NCBI RefSeq assembly: GCF_030144325.1
Contig: NZ_CP126307.1
Location: forward strand, 1,860,001 to 1,924,000
DNA: 64,000 bases
Reading direction: 5' to 3'
Source: Bosea vestrisii
GTDB lineage: Bacteria > Pseudomonadota > Alphaproteobacteria > Rhizobiales > Beijerinckiaceae
A program made the position numbers and the translations under genes. Below, one piece after another: positions 6,950 to 15,351 of this stretch; position 1 is the stretch's first letter; each line of letters starts with the position of its first letter. The notes beneath the pieces are model-generated. The model was not told where the DNA came from. It saw nothing but the letters and a program-made list of their open reading frames with translations, and searched no databases.

Positions 6950-7150
6950 TTAATGCTGACGCCTTCCGGTTGAGGCTTTCTCCTCTCCCTGCTCATCCCT
7001 GACCACCACCCTTGCGCCAAGCCGGGAGGCCCATTTCTCGGCGTAAGCCTTCACCTCGTCGAGGTTGGGGGAACGGCAGTAGAAGGAGCCAGTAGCGTCC
7101 TTCATGGCCCAGTCGCTACCCAGTCGGCAGATTCTAAGGATCTGGTTCAT
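6950..7150 (-). CDS. DUF2188-like small protein, 66 aa
   Basis: ATG 7150 has GGGAGG nine bases upstream. The pattern DWAMKDATG-FYCRSP-LDEVKAYAEKWASRLGARVVVRDEQGE resembles the small two-strand/helix domain DUF2188, found in stress-associated proteins of unknown function. A GGAAC-N17-GGTT sequence upstream (7208-7183, minus) is a weak EcfG-like candidate promoter. Confidence 0.55.
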   Translation of the reverse strand: MNQILRICRLGSDWAMKDATGSFYCRSPNLDEVKAYAEKWASRLGARVVVRDEQGEEKASTGRRQH

Positions 7151-7275
7151 GTCGTCGCCTCCCTTCCAGGGGTAAACGAACCAACCTAGTCCGGCGGTTG
7201 TAGGTTCCAGCACTGCGGCCATCGCAGCGGCCACGGCTGAGTCAAGAACATGGCCTCCGTTGGGGCTGCACTCAG

Positions 7276-8223
7276 TCAGATGCGCGACAACAATTTTGGA
7301 TCAAGCCACGGATTGATGCGTAGCACCGTCGTCACGGCATAACGGCTGGATACTTTGGGCGCATCGGCATTTGCTCTCGGCTCGGTGATCGTTCCGCTTT
7401 CGATCACCCGCCCGATCGCCGAGAAATAGCGCATCAAGGACCTCACCACGGGATCATCGCTGACATAGGTCAGCCGGGCGCCCTGCATGCAGATTCGCAG
7501 AATCTCCCAGCGCATAAATCGATCCAGAGGGGTGCTCCGGAAACAGATGTCGCTAACGCTTTGGGGGCGAAGAGTGTGGGTGAACGGCCTGCCACCGACC
7601 CAGCTGTGGAGCATGTCTGGATCCTGGAGCGGGTCGGGAACGAAGTTCTCGAAGCCTAGGTATTCGGCCTCCCAAGCGCCTCCAATGCAGACCATCCGAC
7701 CCGACCCCAGCGGGTTACGTGGCGTGCCGAAATGACTCATCGTGCCATCCGGCGATACTTCAATCTCGGCTTGCGCTTCTTTATCTTTCCGGCGGCACTT
7801 GGAGTGGTCGTGCTCCGCACATCCATAGTAATCTGCACAAATATAAGCGCTTTTCCTCTGCTTTGACAATTCAAAGGCCTTCATCTCTTCGTCGAGAACG
7901 GCCACTGTCATCTTGCCCACGACATCGTCTGCCTGGGATTGGCGCGGCCTCGCTACGATGTCGCGTCGGCGCTTGAACGTTAGAACGGCACTGGCCGTGG
8001 AAGCGCCGTATCGTTTGGAACTAAGTTCGGCCTTGGCAATGACGGCGGAATCGAGGAGCTGAAGCGCTTGCTGAATCTTGGCAACATGATCGCCGCTCGC
8101 TCCCTTCAACACATGCGAATGATCTGAAACCGCAGCAGCCTCAAGCTTGCGGTCGTTCTTGAAGAGCTCCGACTCCAACGCCATCGACAAATGCTCCGCC
8201 AGCTCGCGAAGCGGTTCTACCAT
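7276..8223 (-). CDS. Peptidoglycan-binding-domain protein of unknown function, 315 aa
   Basis: Residues about 35-95 match a peptidoglycan-binding-1-like helical module (HVLKGASGDHVAKIQQALQLL... YGASTASAVLTFKRRRDI). Residues 95-315 form an unrecognised domain with a Cys/His patch (ADYYGCAEHDHSKCRRK), a central Gly/Trp-rich part and a C-terminal helical part. There is no signal peptide, so this may be an effector-like or phage-derived protein acting on the wall only after delivery (inference). The Cys/His patch may bind metal. Base composition is slightly lower in GC than neighbouring chromosomal genes. Confidence 0.65.
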   Translation of the reverse strand: MVEPLRELAEHLSMALESELFKNDRKLEAAAVSDHSHVLKGASGDHVAKIQQALQLLDSAVIAKAELSSKRYGASTASAVLTFKRRRDIVARPRQSQADDVVGKMTVAVLDEEMKAFELSKQRKSAYICADYYGCAEHDHSKCRRKDKEAQAEIEVSPDGTMSHFGTPRNPLGSGRMVCIGGAWEAEYLGFENFVPDPLQDPDMLHSWVGGRPFTHTLRPQSVSDICFRSTPLDRFMRWEILRICMQGARLTYVSDDPVVRSLMRYFSAIGRVIESGTITEPRANADAPKVSSRYAVTTVLRINPWLDPKLLSRI

Positions 8224-8920
8224 CTCGGTTGTTGCGGGACATCATTCGATCGGAGGATGGCCAGCGACGGGCGCCAACACCTTCCATCCCGTCCGATTAG
8301 GACCGTTGCCTAACCTCACCGGCGCTATCTCCGTGGCTTGGCCCTGCCGGGTGTAGAAGTTCGAGCAGAGCTGGACACCCCTTCGGCATCCGAAGTCGAG
8401 CACTCGGAAGTGGCTGCAGGAAGGCGAGTGCTAGATCCTGAGTTCGACGGAACCGCCCTCCCTCGAACCCGCGATACGGTTTCCTGCCTCGCGCAGTCCC
8501 GATCAGTGTCAGCAACGCGGCAAGGTCGCGTCGCTGGAGGTGACTTTACTTCCGCTCCCCGGCAGGATCGCACCGGCAACGCGTGCTGCATGTTGCTAGC
8601 CGGTTGTGTTGCTCCCGGCGCGTCGGGACCCTTGGGCGTCGATCCGATGCAAAGCGATGGATCGACTTATCTGTCGGCGGGTGTCGGCGGCACTTCCACC
8701 GTCGCTGATGAGCGTCTAACGTCACCTGCGCGATGCGGGGACAGGGTGTCGTTTGTCGGTGAGCGCACGGAATCGGCCACTGTCCAAAATGGACGGCTAC
8801 CAATCCGACGCACAAAAACTGCGGTATTGAGCCTGTTCACGCGACCCAATAGCCAATTTCGCACCCTGGCCAAACGCAGCTCTTTCATGACGAAGGCGAG
8901 CGTCGTGGAAGGATACCGCC
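8224..8920. other. About 700 bases without a convincing gene
   Basis: Open frames exist on both strands but none has a ribosome binding site and protein-like composition together. One plus-strand frame contains a lipobox-like LLAGC (near 8590) but no translation signal. It may hold decayed coding sequence. Confidence 0.5.
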
Positions 8921-9001
8921 ATGCCGATTTTCAAAGGAACTAACAGCGAGCCAATCGGTTGGATGCGCGGCGTCGGAGACGATGCTGCTGCTCTCCATTG
9001 A
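8921..9001 (+). CDS. Possible micropeptide, 26 aa
   Basis: AAGGAT lies just upstream of ATG 8921. The peptide MPIFKGTNSEPIGWMRGVGD... looks strand-turn-strand, but nothing else supports it. A GGAAC-N16-GGTT sequence (8936-8960) inside it could instead be a weak stress promoter for the gene at 9139. Confidence 0.25.
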   Translation: MPIFKGTNSEPIGWMRGVGDDAAALH

Positions 9002-9138
9002 TCGCGTCGCCACGGATGTACTGGCCGCAGCCGATCGGAGGGCTAGCGAAATTCCCGGCAGGCCCAAGATCAGTGAAGTCCTGACCAGTCGGCAGAGATC
9101 CGTAGCTATAAAGCGGCGGCCTCATATTTGGAGTGCGT

Positions 9139-9337
9139 ATGTCCGACGCAACGTCGCACAGCATCCGTGATTTGCGGGAGCTTTTTCGAAGCACTGCGCT
9201 CGGCGGCAGGCGAAGCGCTTGCAGCCCTGGATGCGCAGGATGGCGGCGGAGCGTCAGCAGTTTTCCACGAAGCCAACGCCAAGGTGCTTATGCTGGCTCG
9301 GGAAATCGCCGCTGTTCAGGACGGCGAGCAAAAGTAG
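9139..9337 (+). pseudogene. Small helical protein, about 65 aa, frameshifted
   Basis: GGAG lies six bases before ATG 9139. The first frame gives MSDATSHSIRDLREL and then turns non-protein-like; the next frame continues as FEALRSAAGEALAALDAQ... to a stop at 9337. Removing one T from the T5 run at 9182-9186 joins the two into one amphipathic helical protein. The family is not recognised. The break may be a base-calling artefact. Confidence 0.45.
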
Positions 9338-9459
9338 GACTGGCAGCCGCGCGCCACATCTTGCACTGGAGGGGCGGTCCGTCGCGGCAGAGGTCGATCC
9401 TCGTCGGCGCCCGGGCCTGCGCTGGCCAGATGCGAGCCGCGGTCCTGCGGTTTCGGGTC

Positions 9460-9576
9460 TTAGCCGAAGACCCAAGAACCGGCCTCGACCACCGCCAGCG
9501 CCAGTGAGGTCAGCCAAGCTGCCACGGCCACCAGAATCGCGACACAGAGCAGGCTCCCGACGGCCCGCGCGCTCAC
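9460..9576 (-). CDS. Possible small membrane protein, 38 aa
   Basis: A GTG-started frame encoding one long hydrophobic helix (LLCVAILVAVAAWLTSLALAVV). There is no good ribosome binding site. The sequence 9577-9777 beyond it holds nothing I can support. Confidence 0.35.
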   Translation of the reverse strand: MSARAVGSLLCVAILVAVAAWLTSLALAVVEAGSWVFG

Positions 9577-9777
9577 ATCGCGGTACGCACCACCACAACG
9601 ACCGCCCGTGCCTAACTGCGTACTCGTCGGGGATGGCTTGGCGGGAAGACCACCGCCGGGTAAGTAATAGCGAGCAATACATTATGATCGCCAGCGTGCG
9701 TTAGCTCATCCGGTCAGCCTCCATTGGAGGGCTACTGGCGGCGTGCTAACCTAGCGTGACCGAAGGCTATCGAAATT

Positions 9778-10170
9778 TTGGCCCTAGAGCACTCTCAAAT
9801 CGCTAACTTGCTTGCTGGCCGCAGTAATCCGCTTTGGATTTGCGGGGTCCCGGAGCGTGTTCGCGCCCGCTTAAAATGCTCTACCGGGTGTGTCTATCTC
9901 GAAAAAGGGTCGGCGCAGCACATTCTTGAAAAGCATAAAGACATAGATACGTACTCCCTGCTTCGACTTCCTGTTGTAATAGCTTTAGGAAAATCCTTTA
10001 TACGAGGCAATAAAACACCGTATGTGTTCTTCATTTTAGAGCAAGATGATCAAAACTATCACGTTACGCTAAAAAAAACGGCTAGCGGCCATGAGCTTTG
10101 GGTTTGTTCAATGTACAAAATTAGGCCGTCTGACTTGCGGTCAAAACTCAAGCGCTACACTGAAATATGA
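9778..10170 (+). CDS. AT-rich orphan resembling PBECR-type nucleases, 130 aa
   Basis: Its base composition is clearly more AT-rich than all neighbours, a sign of recent transfer. The pattern GCVYLEKGSAQHILEKHKDIDTY ... LPVVIALGKSFIRG ... YHVTLKKTASGHELWVCSMYKIRPSDLR fits the phage Barnase-EndoU-colicin-RelE-like nuclease superfamily, in which a central His-x-x-x-H and a C-terminal H-E-x-W/T-x-Y motif are conserved. Start TTG 9778 follows an AAGG; no ATG is available. It ends at a strong hairpin terminator. No antitoxin is seen next to it. The family call is by motif resemblance only. Confidence 0.55.
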   Translation: MALEHSQIANLLAGRSNPLWICGVPERVRARLKCSTGCVYLEKGSAQHILEKHKDIDTYSLLRLPVVIALGKSFIRGNKTPYVFFILEQDDQNYHVTLKKTASGHELWVCSMYKIRPSDLRSKLKRYTEI

Positions 10171-10171
10171 A

Positions 10172-10200
10172 GGCGGGCGACTTGGGCTAAGTCGCCCGCC
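10172..10200 (+). terminator. Strong hairpin terminator after the nuclease-like gene
   Basis: Twelve-base perfect arms (10172-10183 and 10189-10200) with a five-base loop start two bases after the stop codon, followed by ATTT. Confidence 0.65.
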
Positions 10201-10296
10201 ATTTCCGAGAACGATGGGGCCTGCTTTAAACCCCACAAAGCGCTCCCATCTGCCCAGATGGTGCTACGGCAAGCAGAATTTCACCGTGTCGCGTTC

Positions 10297-10434
10297 TCAG
10301 CAGCCGCTAACAAGCACGAAGCAGCGAATCAGAGAATAACTCATTGAGTTATCTACGTGAATCCCCGCTAGATCACAGCTTTTCCACAGGGTTATCATCG
10401 CGGTAATTTCGTCCAAGGCTTTGGTGCGACTCAT
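10297..10434 (-). CDS. Possible small protein, 45 aa
   Basis: ATG 10434 opens a relatively AT-rich frame (MSRTKALDEITAMITLWKSCD...). A 17-base inverted repeat, ATAACTCA-T-TGAGTTAT (10336-10352), lies inside it and may be an operator or a hairpin. The ribosome binding site is weak. Function unknown. Confidence 0.3.
   Translation of the reverse strand: MSRTKALDEITAMITLWKSCDLAGIHVDNSMSYSLIRCFVLVSGC
10336..10352. repeat. 17-bp near-perfect palindrome
   Basis: Eight-base arms ATAACTCA and TGAGTTAT around one base. It may be a regulator binding site left from the mobile element. Confidence 0.45.
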
Positions 10435-10525
10435 GTTTTCGTCACTTACCAACAGATTTTTTTTGCTGACGGCCCCCAAATCCACACGCCGTCGCGCTTC
10501 CCTGCGCCGCCCTCGTACTCCCATC

Positions 10526-10795
10526 TCAGGGCGCAGCTCCCAGAGCTCGATAACTTCCGGCGACCGCCTCAAACCGCCGCTCCTGCCCCATGAACCAGAA
10601 CTCGACCTGGCCAGGCGCACCACACATCGGCTGGCGCCGGATCTTCTTCGCTGAGACGATGGTCTTCCGGGCGTCGTAGTCGCGGTACACGACGATGCCC
10701 GCATCGGCCTTGTTGCGCCAATGGGCAGGTCCCGAGATTTCATAGAGGCCGGGCTGAGGCTCCTTCCCCAGTTGGGTTCGGTCGTGTTCGGCGCC
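10526..10795 (-). pseudogene. C-terminal remnant of a primase/DnaB-type helicase
   Basis: Directly after, and in frame with, the stop of the DUF3987 fragment. Ninety codons encode LYEISGPAHWRNKADAGIVVYRD ... KIRRQPMCGAPGQVEFWF. That is the tail I associate with phage/plasmid primase-helicase proteins, where the motif is D-x-S/A-x-A-x-W-F-N-K-x-D-x-G and R-K-x-R-x-Q-P. There is no start codon, so it is a relic. Confidence 0.5.
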
Positions 10796-11602
10796 TCAAT
10801 GAATCGTGTCGCTGATCTCGACGCGGGCCAAGCGCTCAGCCTCGAAGGTGAATGAGCCATCGCCGTTAAAGGCTTCGAGATAGAACGCCCTCTCGCCCTG
10901 GCACTCGACATCCTCCATGCGGGAGAGGAAGCCCGGAAGCTCGTCGCGGATCAGCAGCAGGCCGTTTCTGTTTTCGTTCAGCAGCTCGCCGAGCTTCTCG
11001 ACTGTCGCGTCGTTGACGATCAGGCGGGGGCAAGGTGGCATCTCCTCACCGTCGCCCTGCGATTCCTTCAGCAGCTTGCGAGCGGCCTCTCGATCGCCCG
11101 ACTTCATGGCCTTGGCCGCCTGGCTCTTCGCCGTCTTCGCGCTGAGTTCGGCCAGCATTTCGTCCTCGGCAATCGAGGCGCATTGCTGCTCCCAAAGAGC
11201 CCGCATCTCGTCCTGCAACATGTAAGCAGGGGCGAGCGCGGCTTGCATGGTGGGGGACTTCATCGCCGAGGGCGGCCCGACCAGCGCGCCCCACAGGTTC
11301 GGCGTGATGGTCCAGTCATCGTGCTGCTTCGGTCGAACCCGAACCTTGTTGCCGAAGACGGCAGAGAGGCCGCAGAGCATCGCGACCGCCACGAAGTCGA
11401 CGGGGCTTTGCTGGCGCTCAGCCACATCGAAGACGTACCGGCGCAGATCGTCCGGCAGCAGATCGGCGGTAAACCGGGCGACCGGCGGAAGCGTGCTGAC
11501 GATGGGGACCGGCCGCGGCCAGCCCCCGCCGTTGACCAGCTTCAAGGGGATCGGCCTCGCGCCGCTCGCGAGCGTCAACCCATCAGTGTCGATCTCACCC
11601 AT
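10796..11602 (-). pseudogene. DUF3987 (YfjI-like) replication-associated protein, truncated
   Basis: ATG 11602 has GGAGG eight bases upstream; longer starts are less likely. The N-terminal 268 residues show the DUF3987 layout: PFT-DLLPDDLRRYVFDVAERQQSPVDFVAVAMLCGLSAVFG, then a P-loop-like GPPSAMKS, then a long charged helical insert and LIVNDATVEKLGELLNENRNGLLLIRDELPGFL. The frame stops just where the second half of the ATPase core should begin and passes into the tail of a primase-like gene. I read this as a deletion that joined two replication genes of an integrated element. Nonfunctional as it stands. Confidence 0.65.
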
Positions 11603-11717
11603 TGGCGCGGTCCTCCGGCTGGCGCGCCTCAAGGTCATTGACCAATCCGACGACGGCGCGCGTCCGGGCGGTCAGCAAACGGACGCCCCGCGGTCTATCA
11701 ATGATCCCATTGGCCCG

Positions 11718-11942
11718 ATGAATTCAGACGTGCGTCGGGCAATAGTGACGGCTACTGGCGCTTGGGAAAACAACAACCTAGCGACCGAGACATCCGTTTA
11801 CGACTCTGTCAGAGCGTCGGGCAATGCTTTGTCGCGCCGTGCCTTTGATGAACACGTTATCGCTGCTGCCCGTACTGCCGCCAATGCACCGGCGAAGCGC
11901 GGACCCCGCCCCAAGTCCGTAAGCAGAAAAGGAGAGGCCTAA
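11718..11942 (+). CDS. Hypothetical protein, 74 aa
   Basis: Divergent from the DUF3987 fragment. ATG 11718 opens a protein-like frame (MNSDVRRAIVTATGAWENNNLATETSVYDSV...) ending with a basic tail (KRGPRPKSVSRKGEA). No ribosome binding site is evident and a start further upstream is possible. The basic tail could bind nucleic acid. The family is unknown. Confidence 0.35.
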   Translation: MNSDVRRAIVTATGAWENNNLATETSVYDSVRASGNALSRRAFDEHVIAAARTAANAPAKRGPRPKSVSRKGEA

Positions 11943-12065
11943 TTAAATAGAGTTCCAATTAGCTAGGGCTTCTAGCCAAATTTCGATGTGCGGCAGCTTC
12001 GCGTAGTCATCACGCGGCAAGGCTTGGCGCCTCCCGCCGGATGACAACGGCACGGAGCGCTGCAG

Positions 12066-12254
12066 ATGCACAAAGCCGCTTTTACTATCCGCGAGGCAGC
12101 CCACGAGGCGGCCATGAGCCCGCGGACCATTTACCGCCGCCTGAAGGCTGGTGACCTCAAGGCCAGGAAGTCGAACCGCAAGACGCTGATCCTCGCTGAG
12201 GATCTGAAGAACTGGCTCGCCAACCTCCCTGTCGCTGACTTGGAGGCCGCGTAA
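12066..12254 (+). CDS. Excisionase-like helix-turn-helix protein, 62 aa
   Basis: The compact fold TIREAAHEAAMSPRTIYRRLKAGDLKARKSNRKTLILAEDLKNWL is the MerR-like winged helix of HTH_17/AlpA excisionases: strand TI, recognition helix SPRTIYRRLK, and the K-S-N-R-K-T-L-I wing. ATG 12066 is preceded by GGAGC. It heads a run of small genes ending near the integrase (15017, opposite strand), so a role in excision or in controlling the element is likely. Confidence 0.7.
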   Translation: MHKAAFTIREAAHEAAMSPRTIYRRLKAGDLKARKSNRKTLILAEDLKNWLANLPVADLEAA

Positions 12255-12258
12255 CGCC

Positions 12259-12456
12259 ATGCACCTTGAAAAGCTGAACCCCGCGACGCCTGGCAGGGCG
12301 TTCACGGGGTCCGAATTGCAAAGCTGGGCAGCTACGCAATCGGACCTTACCACGACGGCTCTCGCGCTCAAGCGGATTTATGCCCGCGTCGCCGTTTCAG
12401 AGCCGGTTGCGCTCCTCATGGCCCGCCATGCCGGCCTGATCCGGGAGCAGCGCTGA
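12259..12456 (+). CDS. Hypothetical small protein, 65 aa
   Basis: It starts four bases after the excisionase-like gene and its stop overlaps the next start (TGATG). Mostly helical (GSELQSWAATQSDLTTTALALKRIYARVAVSEPVALLMARHAGL). No known domain. The tight coupling supports a real gene of the mobile-element module. Confidence 0.55.
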   Translation: MHLEKLNPATPGRAFTGSELQSWAATQSDLTTTALALKRIYARVAVSEPVALLMARHAGLIREQR

Positions 12457-12743
12457 TGGCAAACCTGAAGAGCATCACGGTCGCGTTGGAGGGCGACCCG
12501 ACGCTGCGCACCTTTAAGGGCCGCGATGCCTGGGCCTTGGACAACCTCATTGCCGCCGGCGAGCGCGGTTGCACGCCGATCGACCACCCCGGCCCGCGCT
12601 GGTCCCATTACATTTACAAGTTGCGCCGTGGCGGGGTCGGCATAGTCACCCACGACGAGAAGCATGCTGGCCCTTACGCCGGCACTCACGCCCGGTACAT
12701 CCTGAGTGTGCCGGTCGAAGTCATCGAGCGGAGGGCGGCATGA
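12456..12743 (+). CDS. Winged-helix-domain small protein, 95 aa
   Basis: The central part (GRDAWALDNLIAAGERGCTPIDHPGPRWSHYIYKLRRGGVGIVTHDEKH) matches a small winged-helix family common in integrated elements of Hyphomicrobiales: the AWAL-L-AG-GCTP stretch forms the helices and the WSHY-KLRR-G part the recognition helix and wing. It overlaps both neighbours. Probably DNA-binding; its target is unknown. Confidence 0.6.
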   Translation: MANLKSITVALEGDPTLRTFKGRDAWALDNLIAAGERGCTPIDHPGPRWSHYIYKLRRGGVGIVTHDEKHAGPYAGTHARYILSVPVEVIERRAA

Positions 12744-12979
12744 GCAACGTCGTCCCGCTCCACACCCGACACCTCGAAATCGACGCTGGGGTTATTTCCG
12801 ACGCCGAGAACCCAGCGGACATCGGCCAGGATCTTTTCATGATCCTGCTCGTCGAGGCTGACGGCGCCTACTCGATGCTCTGGGGCGGCAGGAGCCGTCC
12901 CGCTGCAAGCCGGGTCGCTGGTGAGCTCGCTGCGGACTTCGGGCTACCCCTGATCGACAAGACCGGGGGGCTCCAATGA
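12740..12979 (+). CDS. Hypothetical small protein, 79 aa
   Basis: ATG 12740 overlaps the upstream stop (ATGA) and its own stop overlaps the next start. The sequence MSNVVPLHTRHLEIDAGVISDAENPADIGQDLF... has an acidic N-terminal half and an amphipathic C-terminal half. No family recognised. Position in the coupled array supports translation. Confidence 0.55.
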   Translation: MSNVVPLHTRHLEIDAGVISDAENPADIGQDLFMILLVEADGAYSMLWGGRSRPAASRVAGELAADFGLPLIDKTGGLQ

Positions 12980-13179
12980 TCGGCGCCGCCTCCGCACACC
13001 GCGAGCCTGTCTCGGCTGCAATCGACCCCGAGGCCTTCCTGTTCGAACAGCTCGGGCTGATCCGCATGCACGCGGGCCTCGCGCAAACCTACCTAGAGGC
13101 CGGCGACACTGCCGGCTTCGCCTACTCCCTCAAATCCCTGGCCGCGAGCACCGTCCGCAGGCTCGCCAAGGATCTCTGA
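12976..13179 (+). CDS. Hypothetical small helical protein, 67 aa
   Basis: Last gene of the five-gene coupled array (ATGA overlap with the gene before). Helical content is high (EAFLFEQLGLIRMHAGLAQTYLEAGDTAGFAYSLKSLAASTVRRLAKDL). Its 3' end overlaps the convergent gene at 13093-13674 by 87 bases. Function unknown. Confidence 0.5.
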   Translation: MIGAASAHREPVSAAIDPEAFLFEQLGLIRMHAGLAQTYLEAGDTAGFAYSLKSLAASTVRRLAKDL

Positions 13180-13674
13180 TTTCGAGCGGGTGAACCAGGA
13201 TAGGAATAGCTCGCGCTCAAGGCTGGCATCCTCCCAATCGCCATCTCGGCCGCTGTCTAGGATCGTGTCGATTGAGGCGTTTGCGGGAGTGTCGTCGATC
13301 TTGTTTCCGCCAAAGAAGCTGAATCCCCTTGGCTTGAAGAAATAGCTGTTCGGGACCGTCTCGGACTGAGCGGTTCCGGGTCGGCGAGCAGTCAGAACGA
13401 TGTCTCCCCTAAAGCACGCATCGCTTAGCAGCGCATCGAACCGGGCAAAGAAGGATAGATCGCGTTCTCTTGCTTCTTCCTCAGGAAGCTCGGGCAATAG
13501 GCCATATACTGCGTACAGCGACCCTGGTGCGGGATAATCGTCACGCTGCGAGACATCGCTGACCTCTTTCAAGGTAGCAGTCGCGTTCGACCAGCTCCAT
13601 CCCGTGAAAGCCCAGGTGAGCGCCTCTTGAAGACGAACAATTTTTCCTTCGGGCAATCCCAATCGGACAACCAT
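13093..13674 (-). CDS. Hypothetical protein, 193 aa
   Basis: Starts MVVRLGLPEGKIVRLQEALTWAFTGWSW. The composition is protein-like: alternating hydrophobic and polar blocks, a Phe/Gly-rich middle (YFFKPRGFSFFGGNK) and an acidic C-terminal part. GC content is lower than that of its neighbours. No known domain. It sits between the small-gene array and the integrase, so it is probably cargo of the element. The C-terminal 30 residues overlap the convergent gene and may not be conserved. Confidence 0.6.
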   Translation of the reverse strand: MVVRLGLPEGKIVRLQEALTWAFTGWSWSNATATLKEVSDVSQRDDYPAPGSLYAVYGLLPELPEEEARERDLSFFARFDALLSDACFRGDIVLTARRPGTAQSETVPNSYFFKPRGFSFFGGNKIDDTPANASIDTILDSGRDGDWEDASLERELFLSWFTRSKSEILGEPADGARGQGFEGVGEAGSVAGL

Positions 13675-13750
13675 CGTCGCACCCCGCGACGCACCTAAAT
13701 GTTGGAACGGGGAAGCCGAGTGGTGCGCCTCGGTTTGTCGGCTGGCCGGC

Positions 13751-15017
13751 CTATCCCCGCCCGTCTGAATCGCTATCCATTACCTTGCGGAACCGCGTGA
13801 CTACGCCATCCTTCGCCTTCGGCGAGTTGATGTATCGAGCCCACGCGTCCATGAGCTTCCGGCGCTTCTCCAGTGCATCGCCGCGGCGATAAGCGCGCTC
13901 GACCGCATCGCCGATCGAGTGAGCCAGGGCCGCCTCGGTGACCTCGCGCGGGAAGGACGTGGTTTCTCCGGCCCAATCGCGGAAACTAGATCTGAAACCA
14001 TGAACGGTGATGTCGGGCTTCTTCATTCGATCGTTAAGCAATGTCGCCATTGCCATGTTGGACAGCGGCTTTCCCTTCTGCTGGCCAGGAAACACGTAAT
14101 CGCTCGTCTTTACCTTTTCGGCCTCATCAAGAAGCGTGAGCGCGCGCTCGGTCAGCGGCACCCGGTGCTCCTTACCGGCCTTCATGCGCTCGGGCGGAAT
14201 CGTCCAGACCTTCGCCTTGCGATCGATCTCGGGCCATTTGGCTCCGATGACCTCTCCAGTCCGGCTGGCGCAGATAATGAGGGAATTCCAGCGCGAGCGC
14301 GGAAACAGCCTCTCGCTGTCGCAGCTCGGCGATGAAAGCCGGCACGTCTGGATAGGCCATCGCTGGGTGATGTCCCCTCTGGAGCTTCTTGCGGCGAGGA
14401 AGGAGCTTGTCGAGATGGCCGCGCCAACGGGCCGGGTTCTCCCATGGTGATGCAATCCGGCCTTTGGCCTTCGCGGCATCCAGAACGCGCTCGATTCTGC
14501 CACGAAGGCGAGATGCCGTTTCCTGCTTGGTCGACCAGAGCGGCTTGAGCACGTCCAGCACGTGTTCCGTCGTCACGGCGTTGACTGGCAGCGCCCGAAT
14601 TGGCGCAGCATAGGTCTTGAGGGTGTGCGACCACTGCCAGAGGTGTTTCGCGTTTCTGAAGCCTCCGCCGATCTCCTTCACCAGATCATCAGCGAACTCT
14701 CCAAAGGTCGGAATGGCGACCGGAACAGCTCTGCGCGCTTCGATAGGGTTGGTGCCGGCATCGAGCAGCTTCCGTGCGTTGGCAGCTTTCTCGCGCGCTT
14801 CCGCCAGACTGACGGCAGACACTCCGCCTAGGCCCATCTCCTTCAGCTTGCCCTGCCAGCGGAACATGAAGAGCCAGCGCCGAGCGGCTGTTGCTCCATC
14901 ATTCTTGGTCGATGCCGGGTCGACAACGAGATAGAGGCCGTCCCCGTCGCCATGGCGGCCCGGCTTCGTCAGTGTCGTGACGGTTCGTGCAGAGAGCTTC
15001 TTGACGGCTCGCGCCAT
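13751..15017 (-). pseudogene. P4-type tyrosine integrase, frameshifted
   Basis: The first frame (15017 to about 14285) has the DUF4102 N-terminal domain (LTKPGRHGDGDGLYLVV ... WLFMFRWQGKLKEMGLGG) and the core-binding domain. The second frame (to 13751) carries the catalytic domain: Arg in SRTGEV-GAKW, His-Gly-Phe-Arg in TVHGFRSSFRDWAG, and the Tyr nucleophile in ERAYRR. Deleting one base of the three-base run at 14281-14283 merges them into about 421 residues, the family's usual length, with every catalytic residue intact. Such enzymes insert elements at the 3' ends of tRNA genes, but no tRNA lies beside it here. Confidence 0.8.
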
Positions 15018-15351
15018 CGGCTACCCCAACTTTTACCCCAACAGGCGGCGGTCATTGTGTGGCACGGGCAGGCAGAACAGGGCAAGAACTTGATGGGACA
15101 TAAACTGAACCTATGCACAGAAGGCGTGCTTTGGCACCCTGTGTCAGCTCAGTGTGGTGGACCTCAGCTCCACCAGGCCAACGCCAGATCGTTGATCTCC
15201 CGCAATCGCTTGACTGAAACGCCTTGACGGACCGGCCTCCCGGTTCGGCATTGTGGGTGTCGTCAGATCGACGGCGGGTACTGCCTTGGCTCCAGCCGCC
15301 TGCGCCGCCTAGTGTGGCTGATCGGCTCACGAACCGCATGGCGGCGCGACG
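15018..15351. other. Boundary region between integrase and LysR gene, no gene seen
   Basis: About 330 bases between divergent genes. It contains a hairpin GGTGGA-N7-TCCACC (15156-15174). No tRNA or direct repeat that could be an attachment site was recognised. Confidence 0.5.

Noticed and set aside
8338..8943. 201-residue plus-strand frame with a lipobox-like LLAGC
   Set aside because: The lipobox is internal, no start signal precedes it, and the rest has low-complexity, Arg/Ser-rich composition without domain features.
9254..9682. 142-residue minus-strand frame
   Set aside because: Arg/Gly/Pro-rich composition, no ribosome binding site, overlaps better candidates; looks like a GC-rich shadow frame.
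1..15017. A complete prophage or defence island
   Set aside because: No capsid, portal, terminase, tail or recognised defence genes; only scattered and truncated pieces are present.
15150..15180. AGCTCCACCA near the integrase, resembling a tRNA 3' end and attachment site
   Set aside because: No T-arm or acceptor stem of a tRNA could be built around it, and no matching copy was found near the left side of the island.
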